Source: Sipunculus nudus (lineage: Eukaryota; Annelida; Sipuncula; Golfingiida; Sipunculidae). Taken from it: 64,000 nucleotides of DNA. Location of the stretch: positions 17,788,729 through 17,852,728 of the forward strand of contig CM049314.1 of the NCBI GenBank assembly GCA_026874595.1, written 5' to 3'. The notes beneath the pieces were generated by a model that worked only from the letters and a program-made list of their open reading frames with translations, did not search any database and was not told the origin of the DNA. The position numbers and the translations under genes were made by a program. Below are positions 11,261 through 23,500 of the stretch, in pieces; the stretch's first letter is position 1, and each line of letters begins with the position of its first letter.

Positions 11261-11559
11261 GGTCTCTTCACTCGACTCGGGCGTCCGGAATTCGATCTGT
11301 TTGATTATCCCTCCCCCCCAGTTCTCGTGTCTACGTCACCCTCGCGACCGTCTCCCCGACACCCCACTGTCCATGTGGTCTCACCGTTTTCTCTACGCGT
11401 TTCTGGTTCACCATCTCATCCGCCATATCCTCTTCCGCCTGTCCCGAGCGGACCAGACGGATCTCCTCCTCATCCTCCTGTTTCATCCTGCGGCTCCCTG
11501 GTTTCCTCTGTAGCGCTCGCTTCTTTCCTGACCACCGCTTCTTCTCCCGCTCAGTATCG

Positions 11560-12530
11560 ATCTCCCATCGTTCCCCGGAGCACGTCGTCCATTTCGGTTC
11601 TGCCCTCTGTGCACATGCGTACTCTCATCGGACACCTCAAGGATCAGGGCATTTCAAGTCCGGCTGCTCTCCTTGCCTAGGCTCCCCGTTGCCGTTCTTC
11701 GGACCGCATGCCCGCGTGTCTCGTCTTCGCTACGTTGCGCCTTCCTGGCGCCTGGACGTTGTCTTACATCACCTCAGCGGACCCCATTATGAGCCTCTGC
11801 GTTCAAGACATCTTCTGCATTTGTCTCGGAAAACGGTTTTCCTCTTTGCTCTTGTTTTCTGCCAGTTGCCGCTCTGAGCTTCATTCCCTAGTGGCTGATT
11901 CGAAATTTACGCAAATTGCGGCCAACGGTTTGTCGGCCACCCTACATTTCCATACTGACTTTTATAGAAAGAACCAAAATTTTGATGATCCTCCGTCGCC
12001 TTGGCACGTTCCGGCCCTCTCTAATGGTCAGTACCGTTATGGGGCTACCAATTGCCCTGTTCGTGCTTTACGTTACTTTCTTAAAGCTACTCATTCTTTA
12101 CCGGGGGAGGGGGGGGCCCAAGAAGTTGTTTATTTCAACGAAAGTCACCACTTCAAACAAAGAAATTAGCCCTATCACCATAAGTGCGTGGCTAAAAGCT
12201 AGTATTGTCGCCGCCTAAGAATCGGCTTCTCCATCAACCTTAGAGCAGCTTCACATCAAGGCTCATGACATTCGAGCCCTTTCTACATCGTTGGGCCATT
12301 TATCGGGGATTTCCCCAAATCAACTGGTCAAGAAGGCTATTGGAAGTCGCCTTCTACCTTCACCTGCTTTTATCTCAAGGATGTCCAGTAACAAGCTTTG
12401 GGCCTTTATGCCTTGGGCCCTGTGATTGCGGCGGGTGAGGTACTGCAGTTTTCCAGACCGTCTTCGCCTTCTCCGTCTGTTCCGGCGGTGACTTCTTCGT
12501 CTGGTCCATCTCAGCAATGATGTTCTCCTC
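11560..12530 (+). pseudogene. DIRS copy 2 tyrosine recombinase remnant
   Basis: ATLRLPGAWTL..., SELHSLVADSKFTQIAANGL, FYRKNQNFDDPPSPWHVPAL and YRYGATNCPVRALRYFL match the recombinase of copy 3, followed after a stop by KAHDIRALSTSLGHLSG. Several stops and a frameshift at a G run (12104-12117) disable it. Confidence 0.75.
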
Positions 12531-12699
12531 ATTCCGTCGTTCCAGGTAGGTATCCCCTCCCCAAGGTTTATCTGTTCTGTTCTCATTAATACAGAAACAG
12601 CTCACAATTATGTTTACGTAATAAAAACCCCCCATTCCCTCCCTGTGAATGGTGGATTTGTTTGTAAACTGTTGTGAGCTTTTCAGAACTTCTTGACTG

Positions 12700-13254
12700 G
12701 CTTATCAAGGTCACAGAGCTTAGAATAGAAAAAACTTACAAGCTTATTTCTCAGGAAGCTTTTGGTGGATTGTTATGAAACATGGTATATACCTCTCCAA
12801 TTTAAATTGATAACTCAGACATGTACAGATATACATCCAAATGACAACAGATATTTTGTACTTGTTACTGTAACCACCTGTAAACACTGTTCTTTTGGCT
12901 GAGGGCTTTTATCAGCATTTGCTGATATTCTAATTATTAATTATTATTATAATTATGAATTATTCTATCATGAATATTTTGCAAGGAACCCTTAAATTCT
13001 GAGCACCTTGGAGGTATGACTGATCCTATTAAAAGTGTTCAGTAAATATATTGCATGAAACCATATATATAATTGAAGAACCTGTTATCAGAAAACTTGA
13101 CACCAATGACTGTCATGAAACACTTTTGATGAAATGTGGCCATTAACATTCCATTTTGAGTACTCTAAATACCCATGTGATCTCTTGTTTGAAGCTTTTT
13201 AGATTTCTTTAAAATTGACTAAATATATTGATCTTATTGTATCTGTTTTTACAG
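12700..13254. other. RB1 intron, no gene
   Basis: AT-rich intronic DNA resuming after the truncated end of DIRS copy 2. No coding or repeat structure was recognised. Confidence 0.5.
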
Positions 13255-13920
13255 AAAGTGACTGATCTTAATAAGCTTCACTGTTTTCACAGACAGTTAA
13301 TTCCAATACTTAGTTAGCTATATCTGTTTCCATAGACAGTGCCAGGTCTTAGTTAGCAGTATATGTTGCTGCGGACATTTAGTGCCAGATCATAGTTAGC
13401 TGTATCTGTTTCTACAGACAGTTAGTACCAGATCTTAGTTAGCTTTATGTGTTTCCACAGACGGTTAATTCCAGGTCTTAGCTGAATCTGTTTAAATAGA
13501 CAGTGCCAGATTTTTGTTAGCTGTATCTATTGCTGCAAACATTAAGTGCCAGATCTTAATTAACTGGATCTGTTGCTGCAGACATTTAGTGGCAGAGCTT
13601 AGTTAGCTGTATTTGTTGCTGCAGACATGTAGTGCCAGATCTTAGTTAGCTGTTTCTGTTTCTACAGACAGTTAGTGCCATATCTTAGTTAGCTGTATTT
13701 GTTTCTACTGAGAGTTAGTGCCAGATCTTAGTCAACTTTATCTGTGTTTACAGACAGATCTCGCAAGATCTTAGTCAGGTTTATAAGTTGTCAGAGACAG
13801 TTGGTGCCAGATCATAGTCTGGTTCATCTGTTGCCACAGCAGTTCATGCCAGACCTTGACAAACTGTAACATTGCTGCAGACAGTTAGTGCCAGATCTCA
13901 GTTACCTTTACACCTGTATT
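13255..13920. repeat. ~60-bp minisatellite, about 11 diverged copies
   Basis: Repeated unit contains CAGACAGTTAGTGCCAGAT, CTTAGTTAGCTGTATCTGTT and TCTACAGACAGTT-like parts at spacing of about 58-62 bases. Copies are diverged. The array abuts the acceptor of the RB1 exon at 13927; its pyrimidine-rich pieces and repeated ACAG/GCAG could offer decoy acceptors. Confidence 0.85.
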
Positions 13921-13926
13921 TTTCAG

Positions 13927-14041
13927 GAGCAGGAGCTCTCGCCCTCATCGCCTGTCAGCTCCTGGCTCAGTAACACCACCTTTCACAGATGTTTAGTGGC
14001 ATGCTGCGTGGAAGTGGTGTTACATGCCCATGAGGTGTCAT
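13927..14041 (+). CDS. RB1: RB1 exon (pocket A)
   Basis: Acceptor GTATTTTTCAG, donor GTGAGT, 115 bases, phase 0 in, phase 1 out. Encodes EQELSPSSPVSSWLSNTTFH then RCLVACCVEVVLHAHEV, matching the human pocket A helices with IFHMSLLACALEVV. The 8.8-kb intron before it contains both DIRS copies. Confidence 0.93.
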
Positions 14042-14190
14042 GTGAGTATTTAATTTACATAATAATTAAAAAATTTACATATTGATTGACTGGAATGTTT
14101 AAAGGTTCATTTATTTTCAACATGTTAATGTAATGATAGATTATTCATTTGCATGACAGGCAGGACCATGACTTCTGCCCCATGCATTAT

Positions 14191-16199
14191 TGTATCCGCC
14201 AAAACAGAGTTTTGCGGATACTATGTTTTCAGCTGGACGCCGCCGCCGCAACCGCCGCCGCCGCAGCCGCCGCCGCCGCGTAGGTGTCCGGAGAACTCCT
14301 CCGTAACCGCTGGGCGGAATTTTCCGAAACCCGGGATTATGTTCGGGTCACATGTGAACTGCTGCGCCCCGATTTTGTTTTGACCTCTGACCTTTCCTCT
14401 GCGCTCTGCGTCCGTTTGTGCGTCTGTTTCCACACATAAACCCACATATCTCGGGAACCGTTTGACCGATCAGGAAAATTTTTTTGCACAAATGTAGCCC
14501 TCGGAGAGCTGTATAACATACACCAAAAATGGTGGCGCCACCTGCAACCATGTTTGCACAGTGTCCATCTGTTCGTCTGCCTTGGGTTAAAATCACTCAT
14601 ATCTCTGCAGTGACTTGACTAATTCACCTGAAATTCGGCATGCGCAAACATCCTGGATAGCTTTTCTGATTTTATGACAGGTGGCGCCACCTACATTCAC
14701 GTTTACGCTGCAGACATCCAAGCTCATATCTCGGGAACCGTTTGACCGATCAGGAAAATTCTTTTGCACAAATGTAGCCCTTGGAGAGCTTTATAACATA
14801 CACCAAAAATTGTGGCGCCACCTGCAACCATGTTTGCACAGTGTCCATCTGTTCGTCTGCCTTGGGTTAAAATCACTCATATCTCTGCAGTGACTTGACT
14901 AATTCACCTGAAATTCGGCATGCGCAAACATCCTGGATAGCTTTTCTGATTTTATGACAGGTGGCGCCACCTACATTCACGTTTACGCTGCAGACATCCA
15001 AGCTCATATCTCGGGAACCGTTTGACCGATCAGGAAAATTCTTTTGCACAAATGTAGCCCTTGGAGAGCTTTATAACATACACCAAAAATTGTGGCGCCA
15101 CCTGCAACCATGTTTGCACAGTGTCCATCTGTTCGTCTGCCTTGGGTTAAAATCACTCATATCTCTGCAGTGACTTGACTAATTCACCTGAAATTTGGCA
15201 TGCATATACATCCTGGATAGCTTATCTGATTTTATGACAGGTGGCGCCACCTACATTCACGTTTACGCTGCAGACATCCAAGCTCATATCTCGGGAACCG
15301 TTTGACCGATCAGGAAAATTCTTTGCACAAATGTAGCCCTTGGAGAGCTTTATAACATACACCAAAAATGGTGCCGCTACCTGCAACCATGTTTGCACAG
15401 TGTCCATCTGTTTGTCTGCCTTGGGTTAAAATCACTCATATCTCTGCAGTGACTTGACTAATTCACCTGAAATTTGGCATGCGTATACATCCTGGATAGC
15501 TTTTCTGATTTTATGACAGGTGGCGCCACCTACATTCACGTTTACGCTGCAGACATCCAAGCTCATATCTCAGGAACCGTTTGACCGATCAGGAAAATTT
15601 TTTTACACAAATGTAGCCCTTGGAGAGCTTTATAACATACACAAAAAATGGTGGCGCCACCTGCAACCATGTTTGCACAGTGTCCAGCTGTTCGTCTGCC
15701 TTGGGTTAAAATCACTCATATCTCTGCAGTGGTTTGACTAATTCACCTGAAATTCTGCATGCTTATACATCCTGGATAGCTTTTCTGATTTTATGACAGG
15801 TGGCGCCACCTACAATCAAGTTTACGCTGCAGACATCCAAGCTCATATCTAGGGAACCGTTTGACCGATTGGGCCAAAATTTTGCATGTGTATAGTTCTC
15901 ACAAAGCTCTTTATCATACGCTAAACTGGTGGCGCCACCTGCAACCCTTTTTTGCACAGCGTCCATCTGTTTGTCTGCCAAGGGCAAAAATCACTCATAT
16001 ACAATATAGTGGTTTGACTTATCTGCCTTAAATTTTGCATATGTATACAACTTGGGTGGCTTTTTGGATTGTTTGGTAGGTAGCGCAACCTACATACACA
16101 ATTTGGCTGCAGACATCCATGCTGATATGCAACACTTCACCCGTTCCACTCTGATTTAGGCGGATACAAGTAGTCGCTTGTCGACTACCCGTATTCTAG
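14191..16199. mobile_element. Helentron-like non-autonomous element, family A copy 1
   Basis: 5' end: TGTATCCGCCAAAAC, then the reverse complement GTTTTGCGGATAC three bases later (terminal hairpin). Body: about six 280-base units (14447 to about 16130). 3' end: GGCGGATAC (inverted match to the 5' tip), a short hairpin TAGTCG-cttgt-CGACTA, then CCGTATTCTAG followed by T. 5' repeat with asymmetric inverted match, tandem body, 3' hairpin and CTAG/T border are what is described for Helentron/HINE (DINE-1-like) rolling-circle elements. No transposase is encoded. Sits in the RB1 intron 14042-16668. Confidence 0.7.
14447..16130. repeat. 280-bp tandem repeats inside family A copy 1
   Basis: The motif ATCTCGGGAACCGTTTGACC recurs at about 14449, 14728, 15008, 15288, 15568 and 15848 (the last two slightly changed), a spacing of 279-280. 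Units at 14681 and 14961 are nearly identical, later units drift. Each unit carries two GGTGGCGCCACC palindromes (12 bases). Confidence 0.93.
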
Positions 16200-16668
16200 T
16201 TTTAATATGTCCATTTTATAGTATTATAGTCACATTATAGTATAGGTGGCTTTTGTACCTATGTATGTCTGCATGTCTTTCTGTCAACCTTTGCTGTCAC
16301 AATGATTTATAACAGGAATTTGATGGATTTTTTATGAAACTCACTATGAATATTTACCAGTGAAGTTTTTCACCTGAACTTGACTCAAGAGATTGCCAAA
16401 CTCTCTATATACTCAAATTGGGTTAGAGGTCACCAGACTTCTTTGTGGTGTTGCTGCAATAACTTACCATTAATTCAGTGGACTTTTATTAAATTTACTG
16501 TAAATGTTCACCACCAAAATGTTTCACTTGAGTTTGATACTCTGCACATCTGTACAGATTTACTGAGGTCAAAGATCAGCAGACATTGACATTTTATGAC
16601 TGGGATGTTAACTGTTATAATGGTACACTTTTGTTGTGTTACTGTTGATGATGTTTTTTTCTTTGCAG
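16200..16668. other. RB1 intron with family D-like fragment
   Basis: 16246-16600 contains diverged family D units (TTATGAAACTCACTATG, CTTACCATTAATTCAG, ACTGAGGTCAAAGATCA). No gene. Confidence 0.45.
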
Positions 16669-16817
16669 TGAGTCACGACCAGCTGTACCCTGCAGAGGAT
16701 GAAGATTTCAGTTTTCCCTGGGTCTTACATATCTTTGATCTGCAGCCGTTTGATTTCTTCAGGGTGGTGGAAGTCTCCATCAAAATGCAGACTGGCCTTG
16801 GGCCAAATATTATTAAG
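16669..16817 (+). CDS. RB1: RB1 exon (pocket A)
   Basis: Acceptor TTCTTTGCAG, donor GTAAAT, 149 bases, takes a split Leu codon from the previous exon and leaves phase 0. Encodes EDEDFSFPWVLHIFDLQPFD followed by FFRVVEVSIKMQTGLGPNIIK, matching human [26 protein letters not shown]. Confidence 0.96.
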
Positions 16818-16879
16818 GTAAATTGTTGATTTAACATAATTTTAATATTATCTGGTCTCTCTGTCATGCTTTCTTTTTT

Positions 16880-17420
16880 TTATACGCCTGTCATATGAGG
16901 GAAGTATCATGGTATATCCGTCCATCTCCCAGTCTGTCTGTTAACTTTTAGTGTCGCCATGATAACTTACTGGGGCTTTGACGGATTTTCATGAAACTCC
17001 CAATAATTTTCTACCAACAGATTATCTCCCCCAGTATCAACTATGGACAGCATACACGCATATTTAATAACATGTACAGCACGGGTCACTCGGCTTCTTT
17101 GTGGTGTCGCCGTGATAACTTACAAAGAATATGAAAGATTTTGATAAATCTCATCAGGAATGTTAATCAATAAAATATCACACCTAAGTTTGATTTCCAG
17201 CAAAATCCAAGCCTCCTTAATAAGGTCAGACGTCACCAAACTTCAGAGGCACCTGGGTGACTTACCAATAATCCTATGGGCAATCATGAAACTCATTACA
17301 CATATTTACCAATAGAGTTCTCACCTGAATTACCTTCTCATCAAATTTCACGCATATTTAAGAAGGGCAGAGGTCACCAGAAACACGATGGGCATAATAT
17401 GCATGTTTGCAGTGATCTTG
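16880..17420. mobile_element. Dispersed repeat, family D copy 2
   Basis: Same build as 4215-4744: TACGCCTGTCATATGAGG start, internal units with TCGCCATGATAACTTAC, GGGCATAATATGC hairpin-like segment and an ATCTTGTTT end. Non-coding. Confidence 0.5.
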
Positions 17421-17734
17421 TTTAAATGTTCTTCCCAGTATACCCTTATTATATTTCTGTCTGTGTTATCTTCTCCAGCAGTTCTGTGATTATACTTAAT
17501 GCTGAAGTTTTATAAAGCACAAAGGATTATTTGCATAAATGTGGCTGCGTGTAAAATTGTCCAGTGACTTGAGATGTTGTGTTACTAAATCCCAACTTCT
17601 ATTGCTTGATTTTCTAATAATTTGCATAGGTTTGTTTAAATCTGAAGTAAATCTAACGTACAAGATTTTAAATAATTGTTAAAACTTTCATTCTAAGTTG
17701 ACTTGTAGCTTAAGTCTGATAGAAAATCACAACG

Positions 17735-18010
17735 CACAGATTCCTACCTCCCTTTGCCGAGCATGTTGAGATTGGTTGTGTGATGGTAGGGGTTCTGAAT
17801 CAGTGACTAAGGTTGTGTTTGAATCTGGTTCTGACTCTCTGAGTACCTTCCTTGAGAAGACCCCTGGCCAAAGTCTTTACCACAAAGGACTCACCCTCTC
17901 CACCCAAGAGTGAATGGCTACTGGTCATAGGCAGCAGGCAAATGCAGAATATGAAATTTCTAGGGTAGTTTTGGCTGCTTTGGTTGTAGCTTAGGGGCTG
18001 AGCAAAGCTA
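17735..18010 (+). mobile_element. Possible tRNA-derived SINE
   Basis: A tRNA-like head (GGTTGTGTGATGGTAGGGG, then GTTTGAATCTGG resembling a pol III B box near 17818) is followed by a body with CCACCCAAGAGTGAATGG, a phrase common in invertebrate tRNA-SINEs. Ends and target duplications were not found, so the call is tentative. Confidence 0.4.
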
Positions 18011-18294
18011 CAAGAATGTATAGACCTGAAAAAAAAGGTACAGTGTAAAGTCCATCATACTGATATCATACTGTAGAAACCTAACCTCTACATTAATATG
18101 GTATCCAGATGGTTTTGTTAGAACACAAAACATTACAATCTTCAGTCTGTGTGACTGTGTTACATCATGGATGATATAAAAAGGTTGTGTTTAGATGTCT
18201 CAATTTGTTTATCTGTAGGTTCCATAATGAATGAAAAACGTGATAATCGTAGTCTGATACTTGATCGTATATGATAATTTCTTCTTTTTTTCAG

Positions 18295-18345
18295 CACTTG
18301 CAAGCAGTGGAGCACAAAATCTTGGAGCGAGTAGCCTGGCAAAGT
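18295..18345 (+). CDS. RB1: RB1 exon (pocket A end)
   Basis: A 51-base, 17-codon exon between TTTTTTCAG and GTGAGT, phase 0 both sides. Encodes HLQAVEHKILERVAWQS, matching human HLERCEHRIMESLAW. Confidence 0.95.
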
Positions 18346-18687
18346 GTGAGTTTTTATTTGCTCATCTTTCAGACTGGTAGTATTATGGGATGGGCAGTGT
18401 TCATCCACCTATAACTTAACCAGGATCTGATGAATTTTCATGAAACTCACTTTAAATATCTACCTGTAAATACCATTCCTGAGTTTTATTTCCACCTAAT
18501 TTCAAATATTTAATGAGGTCAGAGGTCAGCAGACAAACTGAAACACAGATGCTGAAAAAGTAATGACAATACATGATCATGTACTTCTTACCTTTACCTA
18601 GTCAACATAGTTAGAATTTTTTAAAAGACTGAATATCATTAAACAATATCTTTTCTGATATGTATGGAGTGCATTTTGTGTTTTCAG
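18346..18687. other. RB1 intron, family D fragment
   Basis: 18411-18540 holds a fragment of family D internal repeat (TGAATTTTCATGAAACTCAC, TTAATGAGGTCAGAGGTCA). No gene. Confidence 0.5.
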
Positions 18688-18800
18688 GGTTCCTCTTTGT
18701 ATGACCTGATCTCAGCATTTCCAGAGTTGGGTAACAGGGATGTGAACCTTTCACCAAGTAGTGGGTCTCAGTTACCCACAGACCACAGCAATGCCAATTT
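18688..18800 (+). CDS. RB1: RB1 exon (pocket A end and spacer)
   Basis: Acceptor GTGTTTTCAG, donor GTAAGT, 113 bases, phase 0 in and phase 2 out. Encodes GSSLYDLISAFPELGNRDVN then LSPSSGSQLPTDHSNAN; the first part matches human SPLFDLI, the rest is the poorly conserved spacer. A 21-kb intron full of repeats follows. Confidence 0.93.
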
Positions 18801-18819
18801 GTAAGTAAATTTTGAAATA

Positions 18820-19470
18820 TGTGTTACAGATGTCTGTGTTATTGTGCACAGGGTTGTTACATGTGTTGTTGACACTTGTTTCGTGTGGCGCGGGCGTGGC
18901 TCCTTGCTGTAGCAACCTTGCCTGGCCGGGTGCTTGGTTGGTGTAATCCGCATTGGTTGAACTCTGATGTGTAAAAACACAGTGTTTATGCTAATCTAGA
19001 ATTTTCTGGGCTCTTCGCGCTCTATGAGCGTGACTTGTTGTGTTCTTTGGATTGTTCGTGAAATGGAAAGTTCTAGGCTTGAGGTGAAAAGTTATAAATA
19101 GGGGGCTGTGTTTAGAGCCAAGGGAGAAACAGAGAGAAATATATCAGCAGACACGGAAGAGTGTGAGTCAGTTCGTGGACCTTTCCGATAATTGCAGCAG
19201 TTATAGATCTTCTTTGAAATTTGTAACAGATTTTATATAGTCTTCATTTTGCCTTTGGGATCACTACCAGAACTTCACTTTTGGATTACAACAGATTGAT
19301 TTTGTGATTGGACTGTTATTATTCTCTGAGAAGATTTATGTGAACTGTTCATCTGGAATATATGCTTTAAAGGACAGTGGTGGTATCCAGGTACTGTACA
19401 CTTTATTTATTATACTGTGTAATTGTATTTTTTTGCTGTTGTACTGTTGTTATACTGTGTAATTGTATTG
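18820..19470 (+). promoter_or_regulatory. TATA-containing, LTR-like segment
   Basis: A locally GC-richer stretch has a good TATA box (TATAAATAGGGGG at about 19093) followed by GAGAAACAGAGAGAAA, like the promoter of a retroviral-type LTR. A TGTTACA at 18820 and TGTAACAG near 19220 could be LTR edges, but no second LTR, primer-binding site or coding region was seen. Could be a solo LTR remnant or chance. Confidence 0.35.
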
Positions 19471-20589
19471 ATTGTATCCCCAGTCCCCCCGCCCCCGCCG
19501 CCGCATATAAATTTTGTTGACGCGATAACTCGAAAAATATTTTACATATCTTTACCAAACTTGGTATATGTATATATATGGGTGAGAGGACGACGCCTAT
19601 TTAAAACGAGGTCATGACTTTGACTAGGAGAGTGTCCTTGACCTTGAATATGTCCAATTTTGGGGAAAATCACACAAATTCTTAAATATCTCAAGAAATC
19701 TTGCATGGATTGATCCCAAAATCAAGTTGATGGAAGATCATGGATAGGGTTGTCATGTTCCAGAAACTGCTGGCGCCACCTATTATTCTTTACATGTTTT
19801 CATGCCGTTTAATACCCCCAAAATTGCTACTTGACAGTACTGTGAGCATTATAAGTCAAAAACTAATGGACAGATTTGTTGCTTGCCGGAAATCTTCAAT
19901 TTCGGCAAGCATGTTCGTCAGTTGCATATGTCTGTTTTGTTTGTTTGTCACGACTCTCCAGGCCACACTTTTGCATCAATCAATTTGAAACTTACAGGCT
20001 TGATTGACAAACCGATTTCTAGGTGCCCTATTGTTTTTGGTCAACATTGCTCCAAGGTCAAGGGTCAAGGTCACGACAGGTATGGTTAACGGTTTTTGCA
20101 CTATAACTTCGCCATAAAAAGGCTTATCCACTTCTGCAATAGCTCATTTTTTTCGTCATCACCTGGCCTTTCTTTTGACATGTAGCTTACTTAAATTTGC
20201 CGTTACCATGGTTACATTTTTTTGGGAAAAATCATGGAATTTCATGATATTTTTCAAATTTGCAGCAATCACCCTGATTCTGAGATATTTTATGTAACAT
20301 AAGAATATCTCGAAATTGTTTTTTCAGATTTTGGAAATTGCCGCCAGGGGCGTTGCAGATGAAAAAACATGAAAATTTGTTTTGGTGCTATACCTCCACA
20401 ACTATTAAACATTGGGCCATTTCCATCACAGCACCTTAACCTAGAGTCCATGGGCTTATTTTTGCGCATAGGTGAAAAAGTGCGCTATTGCCAGATTTCT
20501 CTATTTTTGGGGTAAAACTTTTTTTGTTTGTTGCTTGCCGGAATCAAAGATTTCGGCAAGCATATTGGTCAGTTGCGTATGTCTGTTTG

Positions 20590-23500
20590 TTGCTTGCCGG
20601 AATCAGAGATTTCGACAAGTATGTTGATCAGTTCCGTTTGTTTGTTTGTCTGTATGTCCCCGCTCTACAGGCCACAATTTTGCACCAATCGTCCTGATAC
20701 TTATAGATAGAGTGTATAATCGGTTCTTCTCGGAGCCTATTGTTTTTGGTCATGATCGGTCAAGGGTCAAGGTCAGGGTCACCAAAAAGCTCAAAAACGG
20801 TTTTTTCTTCATACCTTCGTCAAAAATAGCCGTAGGCACCTAATCTGTAGCCCGTTTTATTTGCCACTGCATGGCCACTTCCAACACTGCAAAATTGCCT
20901 CATTTCGCTGTTACCATGGTTAGGCAATTTTGGGGAGAAATCAGGGAATTTCGTGATATTTTTCAAATTTGCAGCAATTTTACTGATTCTGAGATATTTT
21001 ATGTAACATAAGAATATCTCGAAACGGGTTTTTCAGATTTTGGAAATGGCCGCCAGGGGGCGTTGCAGATGAAAAAACATGAAAATTTGTTTTGGTGCTA
21101 TACCTCCAGAACTATTGAACATTGGGCCATTTCCATCACAGCACCTTAAACTAGGGTCCATGGGCTTATTTTTGCGCATAGGTGCCAAAGTGCGCTATTG
21201 CCAGATTTCTCTATTTTTGGGGTAAAACCTTTGAATTTTGAAAATATGCAGTTTTCAGCTTCTAACTCTGTCAGTTTTTATGCTAGAGAGGTCAACATTT
21301 TTGCATCTTGTAGCCCTGGGTGAGTTCTCGGTGATCCAACCAAAACTCTTGCAAGATCTCGCACCGTTTCTCGTCGAATGAGATTTCGCGATTTCACGGT
21401 GACATGCCCTATAGGCCACAGATATGCAGGCATCCTTTTGAAACTGATACATGTTACGTCATACACTAATATCTCGAAAGCAATTGTTCAGTTTTTGGAA
21501 AATTACCGCTAGGGGGCGCTGCACTGCAACCCCGTACCTACTATCATTGTTTAACCATATCTCCAAAACTACACATTTTAGGTACATAAACTGTACACCA
21601 TATGAATTGGCGTTTCATGGCCTTCCTGCCCATGACCTCTTTTGTTTAATCATACACGGTCCCCGCAAATTTTAGCAACTTTGTAAAAATTAAAACCCGC
21701 ATGCACAAATACATATGCCATCACGCATGCATGCACGCGTTTTAGTATGAAAGACAGACACGCTTTCCCGTGACTGCAAAAATTATAGCGTTCGCCGTAT
21801 AAAATAAGTGACCACAGGCACTCTTTGCGGGCCGGTTTGCCATTTCTGTCGTGTTATAGTTTATTGCTTGCCGGAATCAGAGATTTCGACAAGTATGTTG
21901 ATCAGTTCCGTTTGTTTGTTTGTCTGTATGTCCCCGCTCTACAGGCCACAATTTTGCACCAATCGTCCTGATACTTATAGATAGAGTGTATAATCGGTTC
22001 TTCTCGGAGCCTATTGTTTTTGGTCATGATCGGTCAAGGGTCAAGGTCAGGGTCACCAAAAAGCTCAAAAACGGTTTTTTCTTCATACCTTCGTCAAAAA
22101 TAGCCGTAGGCACCTAATCTGTAGCCCGTTTTATTTGCCACTGCATGGCCACTTCCAACACTGCAAAATTGCCTCATTTCGCTGTTACCATGGTTAGGCA
22201 ATTTTGGGGAGAAATCAGGGAATTTCGTGATATTTTTCAAATTTGCAGCAATTTTACTGATTCTGAGATATTTTATGTAACATAAGAATATCTCGAAACG
22301 GGTTTTTCAGATTTTGGAAATGGCCGCCAGGGGGCGTTGCAGATGAAAAAACATGAAAATTTGTTTTGGTGCTATACCTCCAGAACTATTGAACATTGGG
22401 CCATTTCCATCACAGCACCTTAAACTAGGGTCCATGGGCTTATTTTTGCGCATAGGTGCCAAAGTGCGCTATTGCCAGATTTCTCTATTTTTGGGGTAAA
22501 ACCTTTGAATTTTGAAAATATGCAGTTTTCAGCTTCTAACTCTGTCAGTTTTTATGCTAGAGAGGTCAACATTTTTGCATCTTGTAGCCCTGGGTGAGTT
22601 CTCGGTGATCCAACCAAAACTCTTGCAAGATCTCGCACCGTTTCTCGTCGAATGAGATTTCGCGATTTCACGGTGACATGCCCTATAGGCCACAGATATG
22701 CAGGCATCCTTTTGAAACTGATACATGTTACGTCATACACTAATATCTCGAAAGCAATTGTTCAGTTTTTGGAAAATTACCGCTAGGGGGCGCTGCACTG
22801 CAACCCCGTACCTACTATCATTGTTTAACCATATCTCCAAAACTACACATTTTAGGTACATAAACTGTACACCATATGAATTGGCGTTTCATGGCCTTTC
22901 TGCCCATGACCTCTTTTGTTTAATCATACACGGTCCCCGCAAATTTTAGCAACTTTGTAAAAATTAAAACCCGCATGCACAAATACATATGCCATCACGC
23001 ATGCATGCACGCGTTTTAGTATGAAAGACAGACACGCTTTCCCGTGACTGCAAAAATTATAGCGTTCGCCGTATAAAATAAGTGACCACAGGCACTCTTT
23101 GCGGGCCGGTTTGCCATTTCTGTCGCGTTATAGTTTATTGCTTGCCGGAATCAGAGATTTCGACAAGTATGTTGATCAGTTCCGTTTGTTTGTTTGTCTG
23201 TATGTCCCCGCTCTACAGGCCACAATTTTGCACCAATCGTCCTGATACTTATAGATAGAGTGTATAATCGGTTCTTCTCGGAGCCTATTGTTTTTGGTCA
23301 TGATCGGTCAAGGGTCAAGGTCAGGGTCACCAAAAAGCTCAAAAACGGTTTTTTCTTCATACCTTCGTCAAAAATAGCCGTAGGCACCTAATCTGTAGCC
23401 CGTTTTATTTGCCACTGCATGGCCACTTCCAACACTGCAAAATTGCCTCATTTCGCTGTTACCATGGTTACGCAATTTTGGGGAGAAATCAGGGAATTTC

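Larger units (their letters stand above)
9207..12684 (+). mobile_element. DIRS-type retrotransposon, degraded copy 2, RT deleted
   Basis: Starts TTTTATTAGGTAAAC exactly where copy 1 ends, giving a head-to-tail pair. It keeps a left terminal repeat, gag pieces, an RNase H fragment, a tyrosine recombinase remnant and the internal complementary region (12580-12684), then stops abruptly in GTGAGCTTTTC; the right terminal repeat is missing. Length 3.5 kb against 5.4 kb for the copy at 43675. Confidence 0.85.

Noticed and set aside
14153-14383. Proline-rich frame (CCGCCGCCG run at 14240-14280)
   Set aside because: GCC/CCG triplet run inside the 5' part of the family A element, no gene support.
18820-19470. 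Full LTR retrotransposon
   Set aside because: Only one LTR-like stretch with a TATA box; no second LTR, primer-binding site, gag or pol nearby.
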